Assembly: GCF_001028175.1 (NCBI RefSeq)
Contig: NZ_AEJF01000135.1
Location: 1-58,504 of the forward strand
Length of the DNA stretch: 58,504 nucleotides
Direction: 5' to 3'
Source: Caballeronia mineralivorans PML1(12)
Lineage (GTDB): Bacteria; Pseudomonadota; Gammaproteobacteria; Burkholderiales; Burkholderiaceae
Of the stretch, positions 42,116 through 50,678 are shown in pieces. Numbering within the stretch: position 1 is the stretch's first letter; each line of letters begins with the position of its first letter. A program made the translations under genes and the position numbers. The notes below the pieces were generated by a model, which had not been told where the DNA came from, did no database searches, and saw only the letters and a program-made list of their open reading frames with translations.

Positions 42116-42994
42116 TCAGCCCATCCGCTCAAGCAAATATTCCACGAGACTCATCAGCTTGCGTCGCGGACGGCGGTCGCGAAGATACACGAGGTTCACC
42201 GGGCGGGCCGCCGGCACATGCGATTGCAACAAGGGCACGAGTCGTCCCGCGGCAAGGTCGTCCGCCAGCAGGACTTCCGGCTGAAGTATCAAACCCGCGC
42301 CATTCACCGCCGCCGCGCGCAGCGCTTGCCCATCGTTGGAAGCAAAGCGCGTCTCTGCCGGCCACGCATACTCCGGCTTGTCTTCGAGTTGCCAGGCGGT
42401 TCGCCCGTTCCAGACCAGATGCGCCAGGCATTGGTGGTTGGGCAGGTCCGCCGATGTCCGCGGCACGCCCGCCCGTTCGAGATAGGCCGGCGCGGCACAA
42501 ATAATCATCCGATAAGGCCGCAACGGCCGCGCGACCAGCTCGGAGTCGGCGAGCGCGCCGATTCGTATCGCCATGTCGAAACCTTCTTCGATCAGATCCA
42601 CGCGCGTGTTGCTCAGCATCAGCTCGACCTTCACTTCGGCGTGCTGACGCAGATAGCCCGAGATCAGCGGTGCGATCGCGCATGCGCCGAGCGTCACTGG
42701 TGCGCTCACGCGCAGGAGACCGCGCGGCGTCGCCTGCATGGTCTCGATGGAATGCTCCGCCACGCGCACTTGCTCCAGCACCGTTCGCGCGCTTTCGTAG
42801 AAGGCTGCACCAGCTTCCGTCAGGCTCTGCCGACGTGTGCTGCGCTGGAGGAGGCGAGCGCCCAACAGCTCTTCCAATTGCCGGATGTGCTTGCCGACCA
42901 TGACGGATGACACGTCGAGCTTGTCAGCCGCAGCGCTGAAATTCCCGGTCTCGACTACGGCGACGAACGCCTCCATGCACCGCAACTTGTCCAT
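42116..42994 (-). CDS. LysR-family transcriptional regulator
   Basis: 292 residues. FVAVVETGNFSAAADKLDVS and VMVGKHIRQLEELLGARLLQ make the winged helix. RVAEHSIETMQATPRGLLRV links it to the effector domain. Its first seven codons and promoter are copied at 49898-49953 in front of an SDR gene. The likely ancestral arrangement is this LysR divergent from that SDR, now separated by 6.9 kb of inserted genes. Confidence 0.92.
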   Translation of the reverse strand: MDKLRCMEAFVAVVETGNFSAAADKLDVSSVMVGKHIRQLEELLGARLLQRSTRRQSLTEAGAAFYESARTVLEQVRVAEHSIETMQATPRGLLRVSAPVTLGACAIAPLISGYLRQHAEVKVELMLSNTRVDLIEEGFDMAIRIGALADSELVARPLRPYRMIICAAPAYLERAGVPRTSADLPNHQCLAHLVWNGRTAWQLEDKPEYAWPAETRFASNDGQALRAAAVNGAGLILQPEVLLADDLAAGRLVPLLQSHVPAARPVNLVYLRDRRPRRKLMSLVEYLLERMG

Positions 42995-43031
42995 ATTGCT
43001 AACCAGCAGTTAGAGATGTCCGAATCTTATG
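42976..43031 (+). repeat. 56-bp direct repeat, left copy (LysR start and operator)
   Basis: Matches 49898-49953 at 55 of 56 positions, same orientation. It covers the first LysR codons and the promoter, including the inverted repeat CTAACCAGCAGTTAG (CTAAC/GTTAG). Similarity stops sharply on the right. Confidence 0.85.
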
Positions 43032-43090
43032 ACGCTTCCCGCGCCGTGACTGGCACGATGAGCCCACCGCGAAAAAGCATGGATGTTACG

Positions 43091-45406
43091 TTAGCAGGGG
43101 CGCGAGACATGGTTTGTTTCGTGCGGTGCAAGAGCAAGAGCCTCGATGCCTGCGAAATCCAGCGCTTCGAGGCAATGCCGCATTTCAGTCAGAAACGCTG
43201 CGCATGAGGGGTGAATCCTGATCATGTTTTCGATCCATCGCTCTATGTCAGTCAGGCGTCCGTCCTTCGCAAGAACTGCTAGTTCGCGGCGATCGCTCTC
43301 TGGAGGAACGGTAACGGCGAACCGATGCTTGCGTCGTGGGCGGATCTGCGCAGAGCCGCCGGAAGAGTATTGTGCGACGTTCGACGGCGAAGCCTCCACA
43401 TCTTCCGCAATGGGAACAATGAGTTCGAAAGAAAATGAGGTACCACGATGCGGCGCGCTTGAAACGCGCAAGTCACCGCCCATTGTGTTGACAATGCGCT
43501 GCGCAATAAAAAGGCCAAGGCCCGTGCTGCCGTTCACGGACTGTATCTGGCGAAAAGCCGTAAGGAGTTTTGACTGCGCTTCGATGTCGATACCGATGCC
43601 GGTATCTGCGACTTCAAAACCCATGTGCCATTGATCGTCCTGCCGGCGCGCTCTCACCGTCATCATGACGAAGCCATCACGGGTGAACTTGGACGCATTG
43701 GACAGCAGATTGAGCAAAACCTGTTGCAATCGGCGGCCGTCGATCGTCAGTCGACGGGGCAACAATGTCAGTGCCTGATAGTTGAACCGGTTGTTCAGTT
43801 GCGCGCAGAGTGCGAGCGCGTATTCGGCAATGTCATCAAGAAGTGCAGGCAGGTCGGTGGCGACCGGTACGATATCCAACGGTTGCAACTCGGCTTTCGC
43901 GTACCCGACCAGCTCGTCGATCAGACCGAGTTGATAGTTCACGCTACGCTCGATTGAATGGATCAGGTTCGCCTGCTTCGAATCCGCCAAATTCAGCAGC
44001 AGTCTGGCATAGCTTGTAATTGTTGCAAGCGGCGCACGGAGGTCATGACTGACATAACCCAAGGTTTCAATCAGTTGCTGGTTTTTCTCTTCCGCGTAGT
44101 GCAAGGTTTCGTTCAGCTCCAGTGTGCGTTGCGCAACCTGGTCGCGTAGCCGGTCGTGTTCGGTTCTTTGCCAGTCCGCGAGTTCAGTCCTTGCCGCTAT
44201 TCGCTGCTTTCCAACGTGGTTTATCCATGCCGCAAGCACAATAAGATTGGTGGCCAATCCCGTGATTGCGACTACCGGGTTCGGATGAATGTCGGACTTC
44301 AGCCATGCCAGACTGGCCGGCAAGGATCCGAGCGTTTCGAGCATGCGCAACGCAAAGTTGAACAGCGAGAAGATCATGGTGAGCAGCATGATCCGCGCGG
44401 TGGGTGTCGACTGACGAGCGAGCCGTGCAGCAACGCCCACCGTGACAACACCGAACAGCGCGTTGATATACATGCCGACTTGCGCAAAAACGAACAGATT
44501 GCCGAATGCGGATCCTGTCGCTGCGACGCACTCTAGCAACGCAAACCCGAACAATACATAGCGGGCGGGCAGGGTCGCCTTTTCGTCGTGTGCGATGCGC
44601 AAGATGAAGACGATGAACTGCAGCACGGCAATGCATCCGAACACCGTAACGCTTCTGGAACTCCACTCGGTTGCGTGCGGCCATAGATATATCTTCGTAT
44701 AGCCGCGATCCGCAGCTTCAAATAGCGCTGTCGTGGCGCAAAGGGTCGCCAGCACGAGAAACGAGGCGCTGCGGGAAAAATAGGCGATGAGCAGCGCGCA
44801 CCACGCCAGTGCCAGTGTTCCGCCAATCAATCCTCCGTCCCAGAGCGCTGCACGTTTCTCCAGCGCGTCATATGCCGCTGCCGAATGCAGCCTCGGTTCG
44901 AGAGTGAGTGCGGTGTCGCTAGCCACCCGGATGAGGAACAGAAGCTGTTCACCGGGAGCGAGCGTGAAATCCACCAAGGGATAGCGGGACGAAGATGACC
45001 GAGATGCCGGATCGGCGGGATCGGTGCCGTCATGTGTCCAGTGGCCGCTGCGTCCGGTGTAAAAGTCTACGTTCTGGAGGCGCGCGTCCGAGAGCGCGAG
45101 AACGAGCGGGAGGGCTGTTGAACTATGGTTGCTCACCACCACGCGTAGCCACCATGCTGAGTGGGTGAAACCTGGCTTTAATCGATCACGCTGCATGGGA
45201 AGGAAGCCGCGCGGGTTTCCTGCGGACAGCGTGAGTATGTCGTCTAAGCTCATCTTGCCCGAGATGTCTTCGAAGACCTGTACCTGCCCCAGGGTGGGAA
45301 CCGGTTGCGTTTGTTTCCCAGTCGTGTCGAGACCAACGGCCAATGAGTGAGTTGTCCACCAACTCAGACATAAGAACAGCAAGCGGCACCACCGGGCGGT
45401 CGTCAT
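43091..45406 (-). CDS. 7TMR-DISM-type sensor histidine kinase
   Basis: 771 residues. A signal sequence leads into an extracytoplasmic 7TMR-DISM sensor domain (about 30-190), with DILTLSAGNPRGFLPMQRDR near its start. Seven membrane segments (about 200-390) and a coiled linker follow. The kinase core has LGYVSHDLRAPLATITSYAR with phospho-accepting H454, LLNLLSNASKFTRDG (N box), FEVADTGIGIDIE (G1) and GSTGLGLFIAQRI (G2). About 80 further residues follow the ATPase domain and contain no receiver or Hpt motif. It is in an operon with the response regulator 7 bp upstream. Confidence 0.93.
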   Translation of the reverse strand: MTTARWCRLLFLCLSWWTTHSLAVGLDTTGKQTQPVPTLGQVQVFEDISGKMSLDDILTLSAGNPRGFLPMQRDRLKPGFTHSAWWLRVVVSNHSSTALPLVLALSDARLQNVDFYTGRSGHWTHDGTDPADPASRSSSSRYPLVDFTLAPGEQLLFLIRVASDTALTLEPRLHSAAAYDALEKRAALWDGGLIGGTLALAWCALLIAYFSRSASFLVLATLCATTALFEAADRGYTKIYLWPHATEWSSRSVTVFGCIAVLQFIVFILRIAHDEKATLPARYVLFGFALLECVAATGSAFGNLFVFAQVGMYINALFGVVTVGVAARLARQSTPTARIMLLTMIFSLFNFALRMLETLGSLPASLAWLKSDIHPNPVVAITGLATNLIVLAAWINHVGKQRIAARTELADWQRTEHDRLRDQVAQRTLELNETLHYAEEKNQQLIETLGYVSHDLRAPLATITSYARLLLNLADSKQANLIHSIERSVNYQLGLIDELVGYAKAELQPLDIVPVATDLPALLDDIAEYALALCAQLNNRFNYQALTLLPRRLTIDGRRLQQVLLNLLSNASKFTRDGFVMMTVRARRQDDQWHMGFEVADTGIGIDIEAQSKLLTAFRQIQSVNGSTGLGLFIAQRIVNTMGGDLRVSSAPHRGTSFSFELIVPIAEDVEASPSNVAQYSSGGSAQIRPRRKHRFAVTVPPESDRRELAVLAKDGRLTDIERWIENMIRIHPSCAAFLTEMRHCLEALDFAGIEALALAPHETNHVSRPC

Positions 45407-45413
45407 GATGACG

Positions 45414-46223
45414 TCACTCGGTATTGAGGGCGGGTTCCCGGGTGCTAGTCAGGTCCCGACAGCGGAGTTCTTCCCGATAGGTTGAAGGAGTCATGCCGAG
45501 TCGCTCGCGAAACGCCGTGGCGAAATTCGCAGCACTGGAAAAACCAATCTCTTCGGCGATGCTGGCAATACTCAATGACGTGCTGCTCAACAACCTTTGC
45601 GCAATCCGCAAGCGTTCGTCCCGGAGATACTCGAATACTGTCCGGCCAAGGTTGTCCCGAAACGCGCGCGACAGTCGTTTTTCATTGGTCCCCACGAGGT
45701 GGGCGAGTCGTTCGACCGTTGGCGGATTGTTCAGCCTTTGTGACAAATGTCGAATGGCCGCGCGAACGATCACACTGTTGCTTGTTAGGTCCGAAGCGGA
45801 CACCTCTTCTTCGACATGCCGTTTGCCGTTCACCCGGGTGAGGTGAACGCGAATCCGTGCAAGTACCTCAGCCGCCTCGAATGGCTTGACCACGTAGTCG
45901 ACGCCACCGATTTCCAAACCGTCGAGGCGCTCGTGGAGGTCACCGGCCACAGTAAGAAATATGACAGGAATCGCACACGTGCGGGGGTCCGCTGCAAGAA
46001 GTCGGCAGGCAGCAAATCCGTCCATCCGCGGCATTCGCACGTCCATCAGGATCAGGTCGGGTGAAATTGCCAGCGCTCGTTGATACGCCTGTGATCCGTC
46101 GAATCCAACGCTAATCCGGCATCCTGCATTGCGCAACAAGCCAATTAACAATTGAAGCTGTTCCAGCTGGTCGTCTACCACAAGAAGATGGGCATCCGTG
46201 AGGGCGGTATTTCGGGGCAGCAT
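45414..46223 (-). CDS. Response regulator with AraC-type DNA-binding domain
   Basis: 269 residues. The receiver domain has DAHLLVVDDQLEQLQLLIGL (acidic pair), the phosphorylation site D61 in LILMDVRMPRMDG, and VDYVVKPFEAAEVLARI with the conserved lysine. The C-terminal AraC domain has VERLAHLVGTNEKRLSRAFR and SIASIAEEIGFSSAANFATA. REC-AraC regulators are less common than OmpR or NarL types. It probably receives the phosphate from the adjacent kinase. The adhesin gene diverges from it across a 1.15-kb AT-rich region and is the most obvious target. Confidence 0.93.
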   Translation of the reverse strand: MLPRNTALTDAHLLVVDDQLEQLQLLIGLLRNAGCRISVGFDGSQAYQRALAISPDLILMDVRMPRMDGFAACRLLAADPRTCAIPVIFLTVAGDLHERLDGLEIGGVDYVVKPFEAAEVLARIRVHLTRVNGKRHVEEEVSASDLTSNSVIVRAAIRHLSQRLNNPPTVERLAHLVGTNEKRLSRAFRDNLGRTVFEYLRDERLRIAQRLLSSTSLSIASIAEEIGFSSAANFATAFRERLGMTPSTYREELRCRDLTSTREPALNTE

Positions 46224-47376
46224 TGTGTATGCGAAAGGAGCTTGCGGGTAACGTTCGTGTTGGTTATCGGCGGCTGAATACGGAAGTTGAGGCTTGCAGA
46301 GTATCGATCATGTAAAGCCGCGAAGAATATCAGACTGATATTTCAATTTAAATTCAGAGGCATTGCGTGTTCGTTGGCACGCGACATTGGACTACGTTGG
46401 GCGGCAGGCTCCGAGGTACCGTGTGACCGGATGCCGTTCCTAAGCGGATAGCAAACGAATTTTCTCCCAAGCAAAGTATTTCGCCCCTCGGGCAAACGCA
46501 TGTACCAGTAACGCTACGCATAATTCTTTACGACGCCGGGCGAACCAGTCTCTATTCAAACTCCGGCGCGCTCGTATCCGGTCCAGGCGTGTGTCAAGAA
46601 TTAGATTTTAAAAGCATGTGTCAAAAATTAAATGTCAAATATCGCAATGTTCTCCGGTTTCCCGTTTTGTTTCCGTAGAGAAATGGAAACGCCTGCGCGA
46701 GAGTTTCATTGAGCCATGGGAACTTGTCTTGTGTCACGGAAAGTCCACGCCGACGCGAACATTTCCGGGTTATCAGTTCACATAGTGCGAAAAACATTGC
46801 TGAAACAGAAATATGACGCTTGCAGCGCGGCACATGAGCGTTTGTCATGCCGCGCCAGGAGCACGATCGCAGCACTTCATTGGGGGCGGTAACCATGAGT
46901 ATTCCGGGCAGGACAGTACAAGGTAAACCGTTAACAAACCAACGATCGCATTCAGATAGGCAATTAGCGCCCTTTCGCGCAATTGGCGCCAATATGCCGT
47001 GGCCCTTCGGGCCTTCATAAGCCAACGGCCCGCTGCAGTCTGCACGGCCAGGATGCCGGAAAATAGACACGGTCTAGCCGCCCCTCATTGATACCTCCCT
47101 CATGTGAATTCTCCCGGCATGAGGATGGCGCACGTCAACACTTTGGATATCTAAATATCTATTCTGTACCAAAGGAAATTCAGTTCCCGCAATAAAGCAT
47201 AAATCAACGCCAACATTTTCATTTCTATTCATATATGTAGTTATCCATATGAAATGTAAGGGGGTGAGCGATCGCAAGTTAGACGGCATGGAGAGGCTAA
47301 GCGGTCAGATAGAGCGTGACGGACACCAAGTATGAATTTTTTATTGTCAACTAGATAAGTGAGAAGGAAAAACGCA
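46224..47376. other. Long low-GC region between regulator and adhesin
   Basis: About 1.15 kb, clearly poorer in GC than the rest. A 149-codon minus-strand frame (46621-47070) lacks recognisable domains and a convincing ribosome-binding site, so I do not call it a gene. Near-identical 16-mers GTGTCAAGAATTAGAT (46591) and GTGTCAAAAATTAAAT (46618) lie 27 bp apart. ATATCTA occurs twice in tandem near 47150. The final 250 bp must hold the adhesin promoter. The composition suggests foreign DNA. Confidence 0.5.
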
Positions 47377-49704
47377 ATGAACAAGAGCCGATATAGGTTG
47401 GTTTGGAATCGCCGGCTTGGCGCGCTGGTAGCGGCAGCCGAGACGCAGCGTGGTGTGCAGGGCGAGCCGGGGCAAGCGGAAATGGGACAGGGCGGTACCC
47501 CACTGAAATCGAAGGCGTCGCTTGCGGTATTAACGGCGTTGATGATGCTGCCCGTGGGGCAGGCGTATGCCGATAACTATGCGTCAGGTGGCGAAAACGG
47601 TACTACAGCTGTAACGATCGGGGGTGCTGCATCGGCGCCCACCGCCAGCACGGGCGGAACATTCCCAGCAGTCGCCGGTTCGGATGGTACGAGTCAAAAC
47701 GAGGCGTTCGGTGTTAATTCAACCGCCAACGGCGGAGCAGCGGTATCGGTTGGCGACACTGTCTCAGCGACCGGCCAGAATGCGACCGCAGTGGGTAGCA
47801 ATTCCACTGCCACCGGCACCAATGCCGTGGCGTACGGCGGTGCGTCGAATGCGAACGGCACCAACGCAACGGCGATCGGGGCTCAGGCAACGGCATCTGC
47901 GTCAAACGCAGTAGCGCTCGGCTCGACTGCGACGGCAAGTGGTGTAGCTACTGTGGCCGTAGGTGTCGGGGCGAACGCAAGCGGCAACAGCGCGATGGCA
48001 GTGGGTTTGGCAGCGACGGCAAGCGGTGGCAGCGCGGTGGCGCTCGGCAACTCAAGCGTGGCGAGCGGGGGGTCGGCCGTTGCAGTCGGTCAGTCCTCGA
48101 CCGCCTCATCAGCCGGTTCTGTCGCGATGGGTTTTGGGGCGAATGCGGGCTCCGTATCCGGCGTGGCCTCTTTGGTCGATGACTGGGTGTCAGGCAGCAC
48201 GGGCCGCATCTCTACGGTACAGGCAGGCAACACTGCGGTGGGTAACGCGGCAACGGCCAACGGCGACGGAACGGCATTGGGTACGAGCACCGTGGCAACC
48301 GGAACTGAGTCCCTTGCGGCGGGCGGGGGCGCGACGGCAACGGGCCGGGTAGGCGTGGCGCTGGGAGGCGGCGCGCTGGCATCGGGCGACTCGGCTGTGG
48401 CGATCGGCAACACGTCGAGTTCTGAGGGCGCGCAGTCCGTCGCCATCGGTGCGGGTGCGGAGGCGTTGAGCAATCAGGCGACCGCATTGGGCAACGCGGC
48501 ATTCGCGAATGCGGCGAACTCAACGGCGCTCGGTCAAGGCGCGATCGCGTCGAATCCGGGTGATGTGGCGCTTGGTGCCGGCTCGGTGGCTGCGGCAGCG
48601 AATCCCGTGTCGAGCGCGACAGTCGGCAATACGACGTTTTCCTCATTTGCCGGGACGAATCCGACGAGCGTGGTCAGTGTCGGGTCGGTGGGAAATGAGC
48701 GGCAAATCACGAACGTTGCTGCCGGTCAAATCTCCGCCACCAGCACGGACGCCGTCAACGGCAGTGAGTTGTATGCGGTCGCACAGCAAGTGGACACGTT
48801 GTCGACCGACCTGTCAGCGGTGAGTCAGAACGTCGGGACGCTGTCGACCGGCCTTTCGACGGTAAATCAGCAGGTGGCATCGCTGGCAAGCTCGATCCAG
48901 GCGACGGCCGGCACGGCAACCGGAACCAACAGCATGGCGGTGGGCACGGGCTCGACGGCGTCCGGAGCGAACGGCGTCGCGACCGGGAATGGTGCGATCG
49001 CATCCGGCACCAACAGCTCTGCGTTCGGCGCGAATGCGTCGGCATCCGGCACCGACAGCTCTGCGACAGGCACGAGTGCAGCGGCGTCCGGCACCAACAG
49101 TTCTGCGTTCGGCGCGAATGCGTCGGCATCCGGCACCAACAGTTCTGCGACAGGCGCGAGTGCAGCGGCGACCGGCAACAACAGCACGGCGTCGGGTGCG
49201 AATGCGTCGGCATCTGGCACCAACAGTTCTGCGACAGGCGCGAGTGCAGCGGCGACTGGTAACAACAGCACGGCGTTGGGTGCGAATACGCAGGCGAGCG
49301 CCGCAAACTCGGTTGCCTTGGGTGAGGGTTCGGTCGCAAATGAGGCGAATACCGTCTCAGTGGGCTCGTCGGGCAACGACCGTCGGATCACCAATGTCGC
49401 GGCGGGTGTGAATCCGACCGATGCCGTGAACATGTCGCAGTTGCAAGGCGTGCAGGACAGCGTGAATTCTGTCGCTCGCAGGGCGTATTCGGGGGTCGCA
49501 GGCGCCGTCGCGCTTTCGATGATCCCGGACGTCGATCCAGGCAAGACGATCTCGGTCGGCATAGGCTCAGGGGGCTACCAGGGGTACGGCGCCGTCGCCC
49601 TCGGTTTTACTGCGCGCATCAGCAGCAACATCAAGGTGAGAGGCGGTGCAAGTACCAGCAGTGCGGGGACCGCCTACGGCGGCGGTGTCAGCTATCAGTG
49701 GTAA
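47377..49704 (+). CDS. Trimeric autotransporter adhesin (YadA/Hia-like)
   Basis: About 775 residues. The N-terminus MNKSRYRLVWNRRLGALVAA is the extended signal peptide region (ESPR) of large Gram-negative adhesins. A hydrophobic core follows (ASLAVLTALMMLPVGQAYA, cleavage after AYA). The passenger consists of Hep_Hag/YadA-head repeats (NSVALGSTA-like), neck motifs such as NERQITNVAAGQISATSTDA and NDRRITNVAAGVNPTDAVNM, and a short coiled coil. The final 70 residues form the YadA anchor, ending YGGGVSYQW with the terminal aromatic residue needed for BAM. The ATG at 47377 has AGAAGGA upstream. It would be a surface adhesin for host or biofilm attachment. Confidence 0.95.
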   Translation: MNKSRYRLVWNRRLGALVAAAETQRGVQGEPGQAEMGQGGTPLKSKASLAVLTALMMLPVGQAYADNYASGGENGTTAVTIGGAASAPTASTGGTFPAVAGSDGTSQNEAFGVNSTANGGAAVSVGDTVSATGQNATAVGSNSTATGTNAVAYGGASNANGTNATAIGAQATASASNAVALGSTATASGVATVAVGVGANASGNSAMAVGLAATASGGSAVALGNSSVASGGSAVAVGQSSTASSAGSVAMGFGANAGSVSGVASLVDDWVSGSTGRISTVQAGNTAVGNAATANGDGTALGTSTVATGTESLAAGGGATATGRVGVALGGGALASGDSAVAIGNTSSSEGAQSVAIGAGAEALSNQATALGNAAFANAANSTALGQGAIASNPGDVALGAGSVAAAANPVSSATVGNTTFSSFAGTNPTSVVSVGSVGNERQITNVAAGQISATSTDAVNGSELYAVAQQVDTLSTDLSAVSQNVGTLSTGLSTVNQQVASLASSIQATAGTATGTNSMAVGTGSTASGANGVATGNGAIASGTNSSAFGANASASGTDSSATGTSAAASGTNSSAFGANASASGTNSSATGASAAATGNNSTASGANASASGTNSSATGASAAATGNNSTALGANTQASAANSVALGEGSVANEANTVSVGSSGNDRRITNVAAGVNPTDAVNMSQLQGVQDSVNSVARRAYSGVAGAVALSMIPDVDPGKTISVGIGSGGYQGYGAVALGFTARISSNIKVRGGASTSSAGTAYGGGVSYQW
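48997..49290 (+). repeat. Seven tandem 42-bp units inside the adhesin gene
   Basis: Seven units of 14 codons, such as SASGTNSSAFGANA and SASGTNSSATGASA, run without interruption. They alternate in a higher-order 84-bp pattern, and several units are nearly identical at DNA level. Such in-frame repeats change number easily and would lengthen or shorten the adhesin head without a frameshift. Confidence 0.85.
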
Positions 49705-50019
49705 GTACAAGCTGGCATCGGAACAACGGACGGGTCGAATACGGCCTGTCCGTTGTCCCGGCGGCGCCTGCTGTTTGTTCGAACTCGAGGCACAGACCCT
49801 TATTCCACAAGGCTCGACCGCAACAAATGGATGACGTGCGCGCGAGTTGACATCACTATTGTCGCAACGTTGACAGTTCTAATGCGGGCTACGTCCCTGC
49901 ACCGCAACTCGTCCATATTGCTAACCAGCAGTTAGAGATGTCCGAATCTTATGCGTCTTTTACTAACCAGGTAAGAGATCAACAATCGTGGCTCATCTTT
50001 ATGCATCAGGGAGCTTGCG
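49705..50019. other. Junction between adhesin and SDR genes
   Basis: About 315 bp with no gene. It holds the right copy of the 56-bp repeat (49898-49953) and the promoter of the SDR pair, including TTACTAACCAGGTAA (49960-49974), a second TTAC/GTAA inverted repeat. Confidence 0.6.
49898..49953 (+). repeat. 56-bp direct repeat, right copy (orphan LysR start and operator)
   Basis: Copy of 42976-43031 with one mismatch. On the minus strand it begins a truncated LysR frame (MDELRC) that at once runs into unrelated sequence. On the plus strand it lies about 65 bp before the SDR start codon and carries CTAACCAGCAGTTAG. Confidence 0.85.
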
Positions 50020-50619
50020 ATGAAAATTGTGGTGATCGGAGGAACGGGAACGATCGGACGCGCGATCGTTGAAGAGATGCAGCCGCGGCATGAAATCGTC
50101 GTGGCGGGTCGGAGTCATGGGGACAGGCAGGTCGACATCACCGATCCCGCAAGCGTGCAGGCGCTGTTCGATCACATTGGACGATTCGATGCGCTCATCG
50201 CCGCAACCGGCAATCTGCATTTTGGTCCCGTCACTGAAACCACCGCCGAGCAGTTCAACCTGGGCCTGCGGGATAAGTTGCTCGGCCAGATACGCGTCGC
50301 CTTGGTCGGACAACATCATCTGAACAACGGCGGCTCGATCACACTGACGAGCGGCATCGTCGCCGACGAACCGATTCGACAGGGCAGCAATGCCACCACC
50401 GTCAATGCCGCAGTCGAAGGGTTCGTGCGAGCGGCCTCGATCGAGCTGCCGCGCGGGCTGCGCATCAATGCCGTCAGTCCGACCATCGTGACCGAATCCG
50501 CTTCGGTGTATGGCCCGTTCTTTCCAGGTTTCGAGAGTGTTCCTGCTGCGAAAGTGGCACTAGCTTATCGGCGTAGCGTCGAAGGGCCGCAGACCGGGCG
50601 CGTCTATCGCGTCTGGTAA
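50020..50619 (+). CDS. Short-chain dehydrogenase (compact, atypical)
   Basis: 199 residues. The cofactor motif VVIGGTGTIGRAIVEEM and the IAATGNLHFGP and LTSGIVADEP strands place it in the SDR superfamily. TTVNAAVEGFVRAASIELPR occupies the region where classical SDRs carry YxxxK, and no such pair is visible. This short subgroup is common in Proteobacteria beside LysR genes. Its promoter holds a copy of the LysR operator found at 42976-43031. Confidence 0.88.
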   Translation: MKIVVIGGTGTIGRAIVEEMQPRHEIVVAGRSHGDRQVDITDPASVQALFDHIGRFDALIAATGNLHFGPVTETTAEQFNLGLRDKLLGQIRVALVGQHHLNNGGSITLTSGIVADEPIRQGSNATTVNAAVEGFVRAASIELPRGLRINAVSPTIVTESASVYGPFFPGFESVPAAKVALAYRRSVEGPQTGRVYRVW

Positions 50620-50678
50620 CGCGGCTCGCGCAATCCACGAATCGACGAATCCACCAATCGACATCGACGGAACCGGAA

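Noticed and set aside
43091..45406. Hybrid histidine kinase with its own receiver
   Set aside because: No receiver aspartate or Hpt motif is present after the ATPase domain; the partner regulator is a separate gene.
46621..47070. A 149-codon minus-strand frame as a gene
   Set aside because: No recognisable domain, no good ribosome-binding site, a composition unlike neighbouring genes, and position in an AT-rich region between divergent genes.
48997..49290. Regular repeats that could suggest a CRISPR array
   Set aside because: The repeats are contiguous, in frame and inside an adhesin gene, without unique spacers.
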